The notes: generated by a model not told the origin, from the sequence alone. A DNA stretch of 64,000 bases from an uncultured Aquimarina sp. (GCA_947492105.1 CANLMN010000003.1:167761-231760), one strand, 5' to 3'; shown: positions 16,123 through 25,943, counted from the stretch's first letter. A program made the numbers and translations.

Positions 16123-17154
16123 ATGCAACTGTACAATAAACTAAGTGCAGAAGAGAGAGCAACCCTCATTGATAAAGCGGGTCAGGAACGGCTCACGCTC
16201 TCTTTTTATAAATATGCACATATCGGAAATACCGAAATTTTCAGAAACCACCTGTTTATCCATTGGGATGCTTTGGATGTTTTAGGGCGTATTTATGTCG
16301 CTCATGAAGGAATTAATGGGCAGCTATCGGTTCCTGCACCAAATTTTGAAGCTTTTAAAAAACATTTGGATAGTATCGTTTTTCTCGAAAATGTACGACT
16401 GAATATTGCGATAGAACAGGATGCGAAATCGTTTCTGAAATTGAAAGTAAAAGTAAGGCACAAAATTGTAGCTGATGGTCTTGATGATCATACCTTTGAT
16501 GTCACTAATAAGGGGGTTCATGTCAATGCTGCAGATTTTAACGAATTGCTAGAAGATCCTGATACCGTCTTGGTAGATATGCGTAACCATTATGAGAGTG
16601 AGATCGGTCACTTCAAAGGAGCAGTTACTCCAGATGTTGATACTTTTCGTGATTCTTTGGACATCATAGAAGAAGATCTCAAGGATCATAAAGAAGATAA
16701 GAAGCTTGTTATGTATTGTACAGGTGGGATTAGATGTGAAAAAGCGAGTGCATACTACAAGCACAAAGGCTTCAAACAGGTATATCAATTAGAAGGAGGG
16801 ATTATAGAATATGCTCGTCAGGTAGAAAATCAAGGCCTGGAAAATAAATTTATGGGCAAGAATTTTGTTTTTGACCATCGACGAGGAGAACGTATTTCTC
16901 CTGATATTATAGCGAATTGCCACCAGTGTGGTGCGCCTTGTGATACGCATGTCAATTGTGTTAATGAGGCCTGTCATTTACTTTTTATCCAATGTGAGGA
17001 TTGTGCTACAACTATGGAAAATTGCTGTTCTAATGACTGTAAGGATATTATTCAATTATCTTTTGAAGAACAAAAGGCATTGCGCAAAGGAAAAGGAAAC
17101 AGTAATAAAATCTTTAAAAAAGGACGTTCTGAGGTATTGAAGTTCAAAAAATAG
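16123..17154 (+). CDS. trhO: tRNA uridine(34) hydroxylase TrhO (rhodanese family)
   Basis: Oxygen-dependent hydroxylation of U34 in tRNA, the first step towards 5-methoxy- or carboxymethoxy-uridine. The 343 residues show the N-terminal acylphosphatase-like domain (up to about 120), then a rhodanese domain with the catalytic Cys199 in MYCTGGIRCEKA, then a Cys-rich zinc-like tail CHQCGAPCDTHVNC, CEDCATTMENCC. This matches the YceA/TrhO family including the C-terminal extension of the longer members. Stand-alone gene. Confidence 0.93.
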   Translation: MQLYNKLSAEERATLIDKAGQERLTLSFYKYAHIGNTEIFRNHLFIHWDALDVLGRIYVAHEGINGQLSVPAPNFEAFKKHLDSIVFLENVRLNIAIEQDAKSFLKLKVKVRHKIVADGLDDHTFDVTNKGVHVNAADFNELLEDPDTVLVDMRNHYESEIGHFKGAVTPDVDTFRDSLDIIEEDLKDHKEDKKLVMYCTGGIRCEKASAYYKHKGFKQVYQLEGGIIEYARQVENQGLENKFMGKNFVFDHRRGERISPDIIANCHQCGAPCDTHVNCVNEACHLLFIQCEDCATTMENCCSNDCKDIIQLSFEEQKALRKGKGNSNKIFKKGRSEVLKFKK

Positions 17155-17193
17155 TATTTTTAGAAAATAATGAAGTATTGATATAGCTAAAGC

Positions 17194-18201
17194 ATGGACG
17201 TTTATAGACTTTTAAAATTAAACAGACTGGTTAGGAGTCATAGAATTAAATTCCTAGGGCTCTATATACTTCATGTTTTTAAAATGCGATATTTGGCGGT
17301 CAATCTAGATCCAGTAATGGCGTGTAATCTCCGGTGTAAAATGTGTTATTTTACAGACAAGGATTATGTCAAGAAGTTAAAAGGTGTTTTCAAAAAAGAA
17401 CAATTAGAGCGTGTTGCCAAAGTGATTTTTAAAAGAGCTCTGAAGCTCCAAATTGGCTGCGGCACAGAGCCTACCTTATACAAAGACCTACCTGCTATTG
17501 TGCGTTTGGGAAAACACTATAAGGTGCCTTATATTTCTCTAACAACGAATGCAAATCTTTTGAACGAAGAAAAAATAATCGCTTTGCTAGATGCAGGTCT
17601 TGATGAGTTTACGATTTCTTTGCACGGCGTGACCAAGGAGACCTATGAAACCTTTATGGGTAAAGGAGATTATAGTGTTTTTATGAATGTCTTTAAGACT
17701 TTTGGAAAATTAAAGAAGACCTATAATTTTAGAGTTCGGATTAATTACACCTTCAATAAAGATAACTTTTATGAACTAAAGGAGTTTTTTACTCATTTTG
17801 ATAAAAAAAGTTTTGATATCCTTCAATTACGACCTATCAAAAGGTTACATAATGCAGATTATACCAATATTGATTTAGGAGCTATCGAAGACGATTACGA
17901 AGGTATTATCACTGCTTTTAAGGAAGAATGCAAAACGAATGATATAATCTTGATGGCTCCAAGAAAAATAGGAAGACGTGCCAAGCAAAAGAACTATGCG
18001 AGCGATATAACAGAGTATACATTTTGTTATGTGTCACCTCAAGATTTTTGGAGAAAAGATTTTGATTGGGAAAATGAAACCTATGATGCATATGCGACTC
18101 GAACAAAATGGAGTAAAACACTTTGGAAAAATATCTTTATTTCTGAAAATGATCTGCGGTTAGAAAACACTCGACTCAATTATGAAATTGATTTGAACTA
18201 A
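17194..18201 (+). CDS. radical SAM protein
   Basis: Protein of 335 residues with the cluster motif Cys44-x3-Cys48-x2-Cys51 (CNLRCKMCYF). It binds a [4Fe-4S] cluster and splits S-adenosylmethionine. The TIM-barrel features that follow are standard: LQIGCGTEPTLYKDL, ISLTTNANLLNEE and LDEFTISLHGVTKETYE. Only one further Cys is visible near the C-terminus (FCYVSPQ), so there is no full SPASM domain. The substrate is unknown. It lies between trhO and ricT but is separated from both by about 40 and 200 bases. Confidence 0.85.
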   Translation: MDVYRLLKLNRLVRSHRIKFLGLYILHVFKMRYLAVNLDPVMACNLRCKMCYFTDKDYVKKLKGVFKKEQLERVAKVIFKRALKLQIGCGTEPTLYKDLPAIVRLGKHYKVPYISLTTNANLLNEEKIIALLDAGLDEFTISLHGVTKETYETFMGKGDYSVFMNVFKTFGKLKKTYNFRVRINYTFNKDNFYELKEFFTHFDKKSFDILQLRPIKRLHNADYTNIDLGAIEDDYEGIITAFKEECKTNDIILMAPRKIGRRAKQKNYASDITEYTFCYVSPQDFWRKDFDWENETYDAYATRTKWSKTLWKNIFISENDLRLENTRLNYEIDLN

Positions 18202-18402
18202 TTAATGGTTTTTTTGGTGTTTACCCATGAATTAAGGGTTTATTAAAACCCTACCTATTTTGTGGTTTATAGAAAATTTTGGGTATCTTTAACGATTGAT
18301 AAATTGCTTGGCTAACCTTGTTTTTAGCGCAAATTCAGGCAGAATAAGTAAGAATCCTATTTGCATGCCAAGGCATAAGCAAATTCAAACATATAAGTAA
18401 CT

Positions 18403-19806
18403 ATGGGTTGCACTAGCTGCTCCTCCGGTAAAGACGGACAACCAAAAGGATGTAAAAATAATGGTACTTGTGGTACCGATGGTTGTAATAAATTAACTGT
18501 ATTTGATTGGCTTTCAAACATGACATTACCTCATGGTATGGTGCCGTTTAATTGCATAGAGGTCCGTTTTAAAAATGGACGTAAACATTATTACAAAAAC
18601 ACTCAAAATCTATCTCTAAGTATAGGTGATATTGTCGCTACCGAATCTTCTCCAGGGCATGATATCGGGCAAGTTACCCTTACGGGGGAATTGGTTCGTA
18701 TTCAGATGAAAAAGAAGCGAATTCCAATAGATGATGTGGAACAAGTACGCAAAATATATCGTAAAGCATCCCAAAAGGATATCGATATTTGGCAAAAAGC
18801 GAGGGATCGCGAAGAACCTATGAAAGTTCGTGCAAGAGAGATAGCGATTCATCTAGATCTGAAGATGAAAATATCTGACATTGAATTTCAGGGAGATGCC
18901 TCAAAAGCTACATTCTATTATACTGCGGAAGATCGTGTGGATTTTAGACAACTTATCAAGGAATACGCACAAGAATTTAGTACCCGTATAGAAATGCGTC
19001 AAGTTGGATTCCGACAAGAAGCATCTCGGTTAGGAGGAATAGGGTCTTGTGGTAGAGAACTTTGTTGCTCTACATGGCTTACGGATTTTAGATCCGTTAA
19101 TACGAGTGCAGCACGATATCAACAATTGTCTCTCAATCCTCAGAAATTAGCCGGACAATGTGGTAAATTGAAATGTTGCCTTAATTATGAGTTAGATTCG
19201 TATGTAGATGCATTAAAAGAGTTTCCCAAAACAGAAGTGAAGTTACATACAGAAAAGGGGAGTGCCTCTTGTCAAAAAATAGATATTTTTAAAGGCTTAC
19301 TTTGGTATACATATGACAAAGAACCTATGAATTGGCACGTGTTGACCGTAGCACATGCGAATGAAATTATCAAAGCAAATAAAAACAAAGAAAATGTTGT
19401 TGGGTTAGAGGATTATGCAGCAGAGTTGATTATTGATAACAAAGCAGATTTTGAAAATGTTGTCGGTCAAGATAGTCTTACACGATTTGATCAACCCAAA
19501 AGAAATAATCGAAGAAAAAATAGGCGAAAAACAACAAATTCTGATACTAAGAATTCGAATAAAGGAGCCAAAAGTACAGCGCGTAACCCAAAAAATAGAA
19601 AGCCTCGAAAAGCAAAACCTGCAGCTGCAACAACCAAGGCAACTACTGCTACTACTGGAAGTGTAGCCGCCAAAACCGCAGAGAAACCTACGAGAAAAAA
19701 CAATAAAAATCGTAGAAACAAAAATAGAAATCAGCAAAATACCAAACAAAATACTAAACCAAAAAGAGCTTCAAAACCGGAAAACAATTCAAAAGATAAT
19801 GCGTAA
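18403..19806 (+). CDS. ricT: PSP1-domain protein, RicT/YaaT homologue
   Basis: Protein of 467 residues. The N-terminus is rich in Cys (MGCTSCSSGKDG, further Cys at 17, 23 and 28). The PSP1 domain occupies about 60-300 and contains GIGSCGRELCCSTWLTDF and QCGKLKCCLNYELDSY, the conserved Cys patches that bind Fe-S in Bacillus RicT. The last 100 residues are a Lys/Arg/Asn-rich disordered tail. In Bacillus the Ric complex assists RNA maturation; the role in Bacteroidota is not established. The stop overlaps the gldH start by 8 bases, so ricT, gldH and the PBP gene form an operon, a common order in this group. Confidence 0.9.
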   Translation: MGCTSCSSGKDGQPKGCKNNGTCGTDGCNKLTVFDWLSNMTLPHGMVPFNCIEVRFKNGRKHYYKNTQNLSLSIGDIVATESSPGHDIGQVTLTGELVRIQMKKKRIPIDDVEQVRKIYRKASQKDIDIWQKARDREEPMKVRAREIAIHLDLKMKISDIEFQGDASKATFYYTAEDRVDFRQLIKEYAQEFSTRIEMRQVGFRQEASRLGGIGSCGRELCCSTWLTDFRSVNTSAARYQQLSLNPQKLAGQCGKLKCCLNYELDSYVDALKEFPKTEVKLHTEKGSASCQKIDIFKGLLWYTYDKEPMNWHVLTVAHANEIIKANKNKENVVGLEDYAAELIIDNKADFENVVGQDSLTRFDQPKRNNRRKNRRKTTNSDTKNSNKGAKSTARNPKNRKPRKAKPAAATTKATTATTGSVAAKTAEKPTRKNNKNRRNKNRNQQNTKQNTKPKRASKPENNSKDNA

Positions 19807-20284
19807 CATTCTTGTAATTATTTTATGTATAATTGTGAGCGTTTCATGTGATCAACGACGAATATATGATCAGTATAAGGACGCATCTGATGCTGGATGG
19901 CACAAGGATTCATTAAAACTATTTAACATTCCAGAGTTAGACTCGTTACAACGATACAACCTATTTATTACACTTCGTAATAACAATGACTATGCTTATC
20001 AGAACCTGTTTTTGATAGCTAATATGAAATTTCCTAATGGAAAAACGACTATCGATACCCTAGAGTATGAGATGGCTAGACCTGATGGAAGTTGGTTAGG
20101 AACGGGCTTTTCTGACCTCAAAGAAAATGTGTTGTGGTATAAAGAAGGTGTTCGTTTTTCGGAAATAGGGAGTTATAGTGTATCTTTAGAACACGCAATG
20201 CGCAAAAATGGTGTAATTCAGGGAGAAGAAGTATTATCTGGCATTATTGATGTTGGTTTTAGAATAGAAAAAGCAGAAAATTAG
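19799..20284 (+). CDS. gldH: gliding motility lipoprotein GldH
   Basis: Protein of 161 residues with lipoprotein signal MRNILVIILCIIVSVSCDQR (Cys at 17). GldH is required for surface gliding in Flavobacterium, acting with the GldKLMN/T9SS machinery in the envelope; its exact step is unknown. The body fits the family: IYDQYKDASDAGWHKDSL, then LITLR-like strands and GSWLGTGFSDLKENVLWYK. The position between ricT and a PBP1A gene is the typical flavobacterial order and strengthens the call. It implies that this organism glides, in line with the T9SS cargo at 26020. Confidence 0.9.
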   Translation: MRNILVIILCIIVSVSCDQRRIYDQYKDASDAGWHKDSLKLFNIPELDSLQRYNLFITLRNNNDYAYQNLFLIANMKFPNGKTTIDTLEYEMARPDGSWLGTGFSDLKENVLWYKEGVRFSEIGSYSVSLEHAMRKNGVIQGEEVLSGIIDVGFRIEKAEN

Positions 20285-20289
20285 TAGTC

Positions 20290-22629
20290 ATGGCAAAGGC
20301 AACACGTAAAAAAACAGCGTCCAAAAAGACCACACCTCGTACTAAATGGTACTACATAAAACGTTTATGGATGGTGTTTGCATTAGTGATAGGGCTGTTG
20401 GTATTCACTTTTTTGTTAGCAAGTTGGGGGGCATTTGGTAGTATGCCTAAATTTGAGGAGCTAGAAAACCCAGAAAAAAACTTGGCAACACAAATTATCT
20501 CCTCAGATGGAAAGATTATTGGAACATTTTTTAATGAAAACAGAACACCGGTCACATTTGAGGATATTCCAGAACATTTGATACAAGCACTAGTAGCTAC
20601 AGAAGATGAACGATATTTTGAACATTCGGGAATCGATGCCAAAGGTACTTTGCGTGCATTTGCTTTTGCAGGAAGCAAAGGAGGTGCAAGTACAATTACA
20701 CAACAGCTGTCCAAATTACTTTTTACTGGAGGATCACAGAATTTGGTCAAACGTATCCTGCAAAAAATCAAAGAATGGGTTATTGCTGCACGTCTAGAAC
20801 GGCAATATACCAAGGAAGAGATTATAACGATGTATTTGAATAAATTTGATTTTCTGTTTCAGGCCGTTGGTGTAGAGTCTGCTTCGCGGATTTATTTTGG
20901 CAAAAACACCAAGGAACTTAAGATTGAAGAAGCTGCAGTGTTGGTGGCAATGCTCAAAAATCCTAGACAGTTTAATCCACATAGAGAGATTTCTAAGAAA
21001 AAATCATTGAGTCGTAGAAATATTGTATTCGGTCAAATGGCAAAAAATGGGTTTTTAACAGAAAAAGAACGCGATAGCTTACAGCAAATGCCCTTGAAAC
21101 TTAATTTTTCTCCAGAAGGACATGCGGATGGCATTGCAACCTATTTTAGAGAATACCTTCGTGATTTTATGGAAAGATGGATAAAGAAAAATCCGAAAGG
21201 CAAAAATACCGAAGGAGAAACGGAGTATTTTAATATCTATCGTGATGGTCTTAGAATTAATGTAACGATAGATTCTCGTATGCAACGTTATGCAGAAGAA
21301 GCGGTACAGCAACATTTGTCACATTTGCAAAAGGAATTTGATCATCAAAACAAGAATAATAAGACAAAACCCTTTAGAGATATAGAAAAAGAAGATATCG
21401 ATCGATTAATGAAAAACGCTATGAGGCGTTCGGATCGTTTCAAACAGATGAAAAAACAAGGAAAAAGTGAAAAAATGATCTTTGCTTCATTTGATAAAAA
21501 AACCGATATGCAAATCTTTACCTGGCAAGGGCGAAAAGACACGATATTAACACCGAGAGATTCTATTTTGTATTATAAATCTTTTCTGCAAACAGGTATG
21601 ATGTCCATGGAGCCACAAACAGGACATGTAAAAGCTTGGGTTGGTGGGATTAATTATAAACATTTTCAGTATGATCATGTAAAACAAGGAAAAAGGCAAG
21701 TAGGTTCTACCTTTAAGCCCTTTGTGTACGCTACAGCAATCGATCAATTAAAACTATCTCCATGTGATACATTACCAAATGTTCAATATACGATAGAAAA
21801 AGGGCGTTTTGGCGTAGATAAAGATTGGACTCCAAAAAATTCCAGTGGAAAATACGGAGGAATGCTTACTCTCAAAGAAGCTTTGGCGGGTAGTGTTAAT
21901 ACTGTTACTGCTAGAATCATGGGTAAGGTCGGACCAGAACCCGTGGTGCGATTGGCTAAGAAAATGGGTGTTCGATCTAATATTCTCCCAGTACCGTCTA
22001 TAGCATTAGGAACTGTAGACTTAAGTGTTTTTGAGATGGTTGGTGCATATAGTACCTTCGCAAATGAAGGGATTTATACGCCTCCGATTATGATTACCAG
22101 TATCCAAGATAAAAACGGTACTACATTGTATCAATCTGTTCCTGATCCGCAAGATGTCATTAGCAAAGAGGCTGCGTATGTGACATTGAATCTTATGGAA
22201 GGTGTTACTCAAGCGGGATCAGGTATTCGATTGCGAACAGGAGCGGCTCCAGGAAGACCGGATTATAAGCGTGCAGTGACAGGATATCCTTATCAATTTA
22301 CAAATCCAATTGCAGGAAAAACCGGTACAACACAAAATCAAAGTGATGGCTGGTTTATGGGGATTGTTCCTAATTTGTGTACAGGAGTATGGGTTGGTGC
22401 AGAGGATCGTTCTGTGCACTTTGATAGTACACGTTATGGACAAGGAGCAACGATGGCATTACCCATTTGGGCGTTGTATATGAGAGCTTGTTATAAAAAT
22501 AAAAACCTTAAAATCTCTAAAGCTTCTTTTAAGAGACCATCAAATTTGAGTATTGTAGTGAACTGCGAAGACTATAAGAGTATAAATAGCGGAAATACTT
22601 CTGATAGCGATGACGAATTCGATTTTTAA
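20290..22629 (+). CDS. bifunctional penicillin-binding protein 1A
   Basis: Class A PBP of 779 residues that polymerises glycan strands and cross-links peptides. A membrane helix is at about 27-45. The GT51 transglycosylase domain has EDERYFEHSGIDAKG (about 105-119) with the catalytic Glu and GASTITQQLSK. The transpeptidase domain has the active-site Ser473 in GSTFKPF, the SVN motif (GSVNTVTARI) and KTGTT at 677-681. Low-complexity acidic C-terminus. It is the third gene of the ricT-gldH operon (5 bases after gldH), linking gliding and wall synthesis by position only. Confidence 0.94.
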   Translation: MAKATRKKTASKKTTPRTKWYYIKRLWMVFALVIGLLVFTFLLASWGAFGSMPKFEELENPEKNLATQIISSDGKIIGTFFNENRTPVTFEDIPEHLIQALVATEDERYFEHSGIDAKGTLRAFAFAGSKGGASTITQQLSKLLFTGGSQNLVKRILQKIKEWVIAARLERQYTKEEIITMYLNKFDFLFQAVGVESASRIYFGKNTKELKIEEAAVLVAMLKNPRQFNPHREISKKKSLSRRNIVFGQMAKNGFLTEKERDSLQQMPLKLNFSPEGHADGIATYFREYLRDFMERWIKKNPKGKNTEGETEYFNIYRDGLRINVTIDSRMQRYAEEAVQQHLSHLQKEFDHQNKNNKTKPFRDIEKEDIDRLMKNAMRRSDRFKQMKKQGKSEKMIFASFDKKTDMQIFTWQGRKDTILTPRDSILYYKSFLQTGMMSMEPQTGHVKAWVGGINYKHFQYDHVKQGKRQVGSTFKPFVYATAIDQLKLSPCDTLPNVQYTIEKGRFGVDKDWTPKNSSGKYGGMLTLKEALAGSVNTVTARIMGKVGPEPVVRLAKKMGVRSNILPVPSIALGTVDLSVFEMVGAYSTFANEGIYTPPIMITSIQDKNGTTLYQSVPDPQDVISKEAAYVTLNLMEGVTQAGSGIRLRTGAAPGRPDYKRAVTGYPYQFTNPIAGKTGTTQNQSDGWFMGIVPNLCTGVWVGAEDRSVHFDSTRYGQGATMALPIWALYMRACYKNKNLKISKASFKRPSNLSIVVNCEDYKSINSGNTSDSDDEFDF

Positions 22630-22704
22630 CAAATAATAATACTTTTGCAGAAATGCATACGATCTATTTTTTGTATTTTTAGTTACGAACAAAAAAGAGC
22701 TAGT

Positions 22705-23409
22705 ATGATTGCAAAAAAAGTGAAGGATGTTCACGAAGCTTTAGTTGGAGTAGAGAACGGAATGACGTTAATGCTAGGAGGTTTTGGCCTTTGTGGTATT
22801 CCAGAAAATGCTATTGCGACACTTGCAACAAGGAATCTTAGAGAACTAACTTGTATTTCTAATAATGCAGGGGTTGATGATTTTGGTCTAGGCTTATTAC
22901 TTCAAAAAAAACAGATCAAAAAAATGATTTCTTCTTACGTAGGAGAAAATGAGGAGTTTGAGCGTCAAATGCTCAGTGGAGAATTAGATGTAGAACTTGT
23001 TCCTCAAGGCACATTGGCAGAGCGCTGTAGAGCTGCGCAAGGAGGATTTCCTGCGTTTTATACACCAGCCGGGTATGGAACAGAAGTTGCTGAAGGTAAG
23101 GAGGTGCGAGAATTTAATGGCAAAATGTATGTGCTAGAGCACGCTTTTGAGGCAGATTTTGCTTTTGTAAAAGCATGGAAAGGTGATGAAGCAGGCAATT
23201 TGATTTTTAAAGGAACTGCAAGAAATTTTAATCCATGTATGTGTGGAGCAGCAAAAATTACAGTCGCAGAGGTAGAAGAATTAGTACCAGCGGGGACACT
23301 CGACCCTAATACAATTCATATCCCAGGTATTTTTGTGCAAAGAATTTTCCAAGGCGCACATTTTGAGAAACGTATCGAGCAACGTACCGTTGTATCCAAA
23401 ACAATTTGA
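22705..23409 (+). CDS. scoA: succinyl-CoA:3-ketoacid CoA-transferase subunit A
   Basis: Alpha subunit of the CoA-transferase that activates acetoacetate (SCOT type), 234 residues. The start [19 protein letters not shown] at 22705 is preferred; an in-frame TTG at 22645 lies inside a promoter-like TTG and would add 20 non-family residues. Family signatures: [17 protein letters not shown] and [17 protein letters not shown]. The usual partner, scoB, is not adjacent but 1 kb away at 24444, with a peroxiredoxin gene between. Confidence 0.93.
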   Translation: MIAKKVKDVHEALVGVENGMTLMLGGFGLCGIPENAIATLATRNLRELTCISNNAGVDDFGLGLLLQKKQIKKMISSYVGENEEFERQMLSGELDVELVPQGTLAERCRAAQGGFPAFYTPAGYGTEVAEGKEVREFNGKMYVLEHAFEADFAFVKAWKGDEAGNLIFKGTARNFNPCMCGAAKITVAEVEELVPAGTLDPNTIHIPGIFVQRIFQGAHFEKRIEQRTVVSKTI

Positions 23410-23509
23410 AATAGTATGATATCAGGTGAAATGATATTTTGATTTGAGATCTTATTTAGTAATCCGATTTTGGTGTAAGTACTCAAATCAGTTTACTACT
23501 ACTTTGTAG

Positions 23510-23528
23510 AAAAAGTATCATACTTTTT
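23510..23528. promoter_or_regulatory. perfect inverted repeat upstream of the peroxiredoxin gene
   Basis: AAAAAGTATCATACTTTTT is a perfect 19-bp palindrome around a central C, 70 bases before the peroxiredoxin start. It could be an operator for an oxidative-stress regulator or a weak terminator of scoA; it has no clean T-run after it, so I lean to an operator. Confidence 0.4.
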
Positions 23529-23598
23529 ACAGTACTTCGTTATAGTATAGAGCACATTTGTTCACTAACAAAAAGAACTAATAAAATATATTAAAAAA

Positions 23599-24240
23599 AT
23601 GGCAACAATTCGATTAGGTGACGTAGCACCAAATTTTACAGCACAAACTACAGAAGGAGAAATTAATTTTCATGATTGGTTAGGAGAAAGTTGGGGAATC
23701 CTTTTTTCTCATCCAGCGGATTATACACCTGTTTGTACTACAGAGCTAGGGACAGTAGCTAATTATGCAGAAGAATTTCAAAAAAGAAATGTCAAGGCAG
23801 TAGCACTTAGTGTTGATGGATTGGAATCACATCACGGTTGGATCAAGGATATCAATGAAACCCAGAAAACAACAGTTAATTTTCCTATAATTGCTGATGA
23901 GGACCATAAGGTAGCGGAACTTTATGATATGATTCACCCAAATGCGGATAGTAAGTTAACTGTACGATCAGTTTTTGTGATTGATCCGGATAAAAAAGTG
24001 AAATTAATGATCACTTACCCAGCGTCTACAGGACGTAATTTTGACGAATTACTACGTGTTATTGATTCATTGCAATTAACGGCATATCACAAGGTTGCTA
24101 CACCAGCAAATTGGAAATCAGGGGAGGATTGTGTTATTTCTCCGGCAGTAACTAATGAACAAATACCAGAGCTATTTCCAAAAGGGCATACAGAGATCAA
24201 ACCGTACTTGCGAATGACTCCCCAGCCTAATTTGAATTAA
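23599..24240 (+). CDS. 1-Cys peroxiredoxin (Prx6 type)
   Basis: Reduces H2O2 and alkyl hydroperoxides. The protein has 213 residues, the length of the 1-Cys/Prx6 subfamily rather than the shorter typical 2-Cys AhpC. The peroxidatic Cys46 is in SHPADYTPVCTTELG, with the matching Thr and an Arg further on in SVFVIDPDKKVKL. The C-terminal extension includes NWKSGEDCVISPAVTNEQ, also typical of the Prx6 group. It stands between scoA and scoB with its own leader and an inverted repeat upstream, so it may be separately regulated. Confidence 0.92.
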   Translation: MATIRLGDVAPNFTAQTTEGEINFHDWLGESWGILFSHPADYTPVCTTELGTVANYAEEFQKRNVKAVALSVDGLESHHGWIKDINETQKTTVNFPIIADEDHKVAELYDMIHPNADSKLTVRSVFVIDPDKKVKLMITYPASTGRNFDELLRVIDSLQLTAYHKVATPANWKSGEDCVISPAVTNEQIPELFPKGHTEIKPYLRMTPQPNLN

Positions 24241-24443
24241 TAGGAGCTGTACGGTGATGGGAGATCTGCATGGATGTAGTTTCCTAGTATCGATATATAA
24301 AATCAAGGATATGCGCTGTCATTGACAATAGAAGAGTTTTGAATGATTTGGATATTGGTTTTGACAGCGTTTATTATATAGAGTACTCGGATGGATAGGT
24401 GTTTATTACACATAAAAACAAGAACTATTTAAATACACAGCTT

Positions 24444-25100
24444 ATGTTAGACAAAAATGGAATTGCAAAACGCATAGCACAGGAGTTACATGATGGATAT
24501 TATGTAAACCTTGGAATCGGAATACCTACCTTGGTAGCCAATTATGTTCCGCAAGAGATTTCTGTAGATTTTCAAAGCGAGAATGGTGTTCTAGGAATGG
24601 GGCCTTTTCCTTATGAGGGGGAGGAAGATGCAGATATTATCAATGCAGGTAAACAAACTATTACGACCTTGCCAGGGGCTTCTTTTTTTGATTCAGCCAT
24701 GAGTTTTAGTATGATCAGAGGTCGGCATGTAGATTTGACTATTCTTGGGGCAATGGAAGTCGCACAGAATGGGGATATTGCTAATTGGAAAATCCCTGGT
24801 AAGATGGTCAAGGGGATGGGAGGAGCTATGGATTTGGTTGCAAGCGCAGAGAATATTATAGTAGCTATGATGCATACCAATAGAGCAGGAGCATCCAAAT
24901 TGCTTCCGACATGTAGTTTGCCTCTAACGGGAGTGCAGTGTGTAAAGAAAATTGTAACCAATCTCGCTGTCTTAGAAGTTGTACCTAAGGGTTTTCAGCT
25001 TTTGGAACGTGCACCGGGTGTCAGTGTAGAAACTATACAAAATGCAACAGCTGGGAAGCTAGTTATTGAAGGTGAGATTCCGGAAATGCATATTTTATAA
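24444..25100 (+). CDS. scoB: succinyl-CoA:3-ketoacid CoA-transferase subunit B
   Basis: Beta subunit of the SCOT-type CoA-transferase, 218 residues from the ATG at 24444 (the longer frame from 24399 adds non-family residues). The catalytic Glu46 is visible in VDFQSENGVLGMG, and KMVKGMGGAMDLVA follows as in the family. It pairs with scoA at 22705; the two halves are normally adjacent and co-transcribed, here split by the peroxiredoxin gene. No terminator was found directly after it. Confidence 0.93.
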   Translation: MLDKNGIAKRIAQELHDGYYVNLGIGIPTLVANYVPQEISVDFQSENGVLGMGPFPYEGEEDADIINAGKQTITTLPGASFFDSAMSFSMIRGRHVDLTILGAMEVAQNGDIANWKIPGKMVKGMGGAMDLVASAENIIVAMMHTNRAGASKLLPTCSLPLTGVQCVKKIVTNLAVLEVVPKGFQLLERAPGVSVETIQNATAGKLVIEGEIPEMHIL

Positions 25101-25323
25101 AATATTTGTAAGTTTGGGACTACAAAAAATACGATCACTATACGTTGTACGTTATAATAAAACCGTAAAATTGGCCAAAACCAGTTAACAAATGTTAAAA
25201 TTATGAGTATTTCATCTATTTTTTATGCTTTTAAGCAGATGATGTAAAAAAAAAGTGCATATTTACGGTATCAAAATAACTAACTGAATAAGATTTAAAA
25301 ATCTATAAAAATTATATCTAATT

Positions 25324-25422
25324 ATGAAAGCTAAACTTAATCACGTATACAACACAGTCCAGCCTACAATTGAATTAATAAGTAATTGTGTATATGTCGT
25401 GAAAAAAGTATTTATGCTATAA
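25324..25422 (+). CDS. possible 32-residue micro-ORF
   Basis: ATG-started frame beginning MKAKLNHVYNTVQPTIELI and ending in VVKKVFML, preceded by a 50-base A/T-rich leader ending ATTATATCTAATT, which looks like a normal leader for this genome. It is followed after 70-105 bases by two stacked terminators, so the unit 25300-25560 looks like a short dedicated transcript: either a microprotein mRNA or a small RNA. No family recognised; coding is not proved. Confidence 0.35.
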   Translation: MKAKLNHVYNTVQPTIELISNCVYVVKKVFML

Positions 25423-25492
25423 TTATTAAAGAATTGAATAAAGTAGCTTAACCGCAAAATGTTATTGTAAGCAATTCCCCAAATTGTGATGC

Positions 25493-25526
25493 AAATAACT
25501 TGTTAACATCAAGTTATTTTTTTATA
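25493..25526 (+). terminator. first of two tandem terminators
   Basis: Arms AAATAACTTG (25493-25502) and CAAGTTATTT (25510-25519) with a T-run. Confidence 0.7.
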
Positions 25527-25528
25527 CT

Positions 25529-25558
25529 CCTCGTTGAAACAACGAGGTTTATTTTTTT
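25529..25558 (+). terminator. second of two tandem terminators
   Basis: Arms CCTCGTT (25529-25535) and AACGAGG (25541-25547), loop GAAAC, followed by TTTATTTTTTT. Its 5' arm begins 10 bases after the first hairpin ends. Confidence 0.8.
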
Positions 25559-25694
25559 AGAATACTTGTTATTATGGAATGAATAAATATTCATGAAGAC
25601 AAAATTTTCTCAATAGAACTACGTACCTGATTTTTTATTCATTGCTTGGAGGACAAAACCTATTTTTGAATGATGTTGTATTGTAATAAGTTCT

Positions 25695-25806
25695 AATACC
25701 ATTTATCCCAGTAAATTCAAGCAACAACTGATGTAAATTTTAGAGTTCCAACTAGCCAAAAATAGTTCAATTATTTTGGACTACAAGTATATTTTAACTG
25801 GTATTA
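25695..25806. repeat. dispersed ATACC element, variant copy
   Basis: Starts AATACCATTTATCCCAGT and ends ATTTTAACTGGTATTA. The 3' half (CCAAAAATAGTTCAATTATT and following) matches the copies at 3700 and 63350, while the 5' half differs. Confidence 0.65.
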
Positions 25807-25908
25807 TTTTAGTTATGGACTATATAAACAAACGATCTAGATAGAAAAAAGACAAGTTGATATATGATATTATATACCTTGTTTTTTGCAATAGAAGGAT
25901 AAAAGAAA

Positions 25909-25943
25909 AACAGCCTCTCGTAAAAATATACGGAGAGACTGTT
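25909..25943 (-). terminator. terminator of the T9SS cargo gene
   Basis: On the minus strand AACAGTCTCTCCGT pairs with ACGAGAGGCTGTT and is followed by TTTTTCTTTT, about 75 bases after the stop at 26020. Confidence 0.75.

Noticed and set aside
19405-19749. Minus-strand ORF of 114 residues in ricT
   Set aside because: Lies opposite the Lys/Asn-rich tail; low-complexity artefact.
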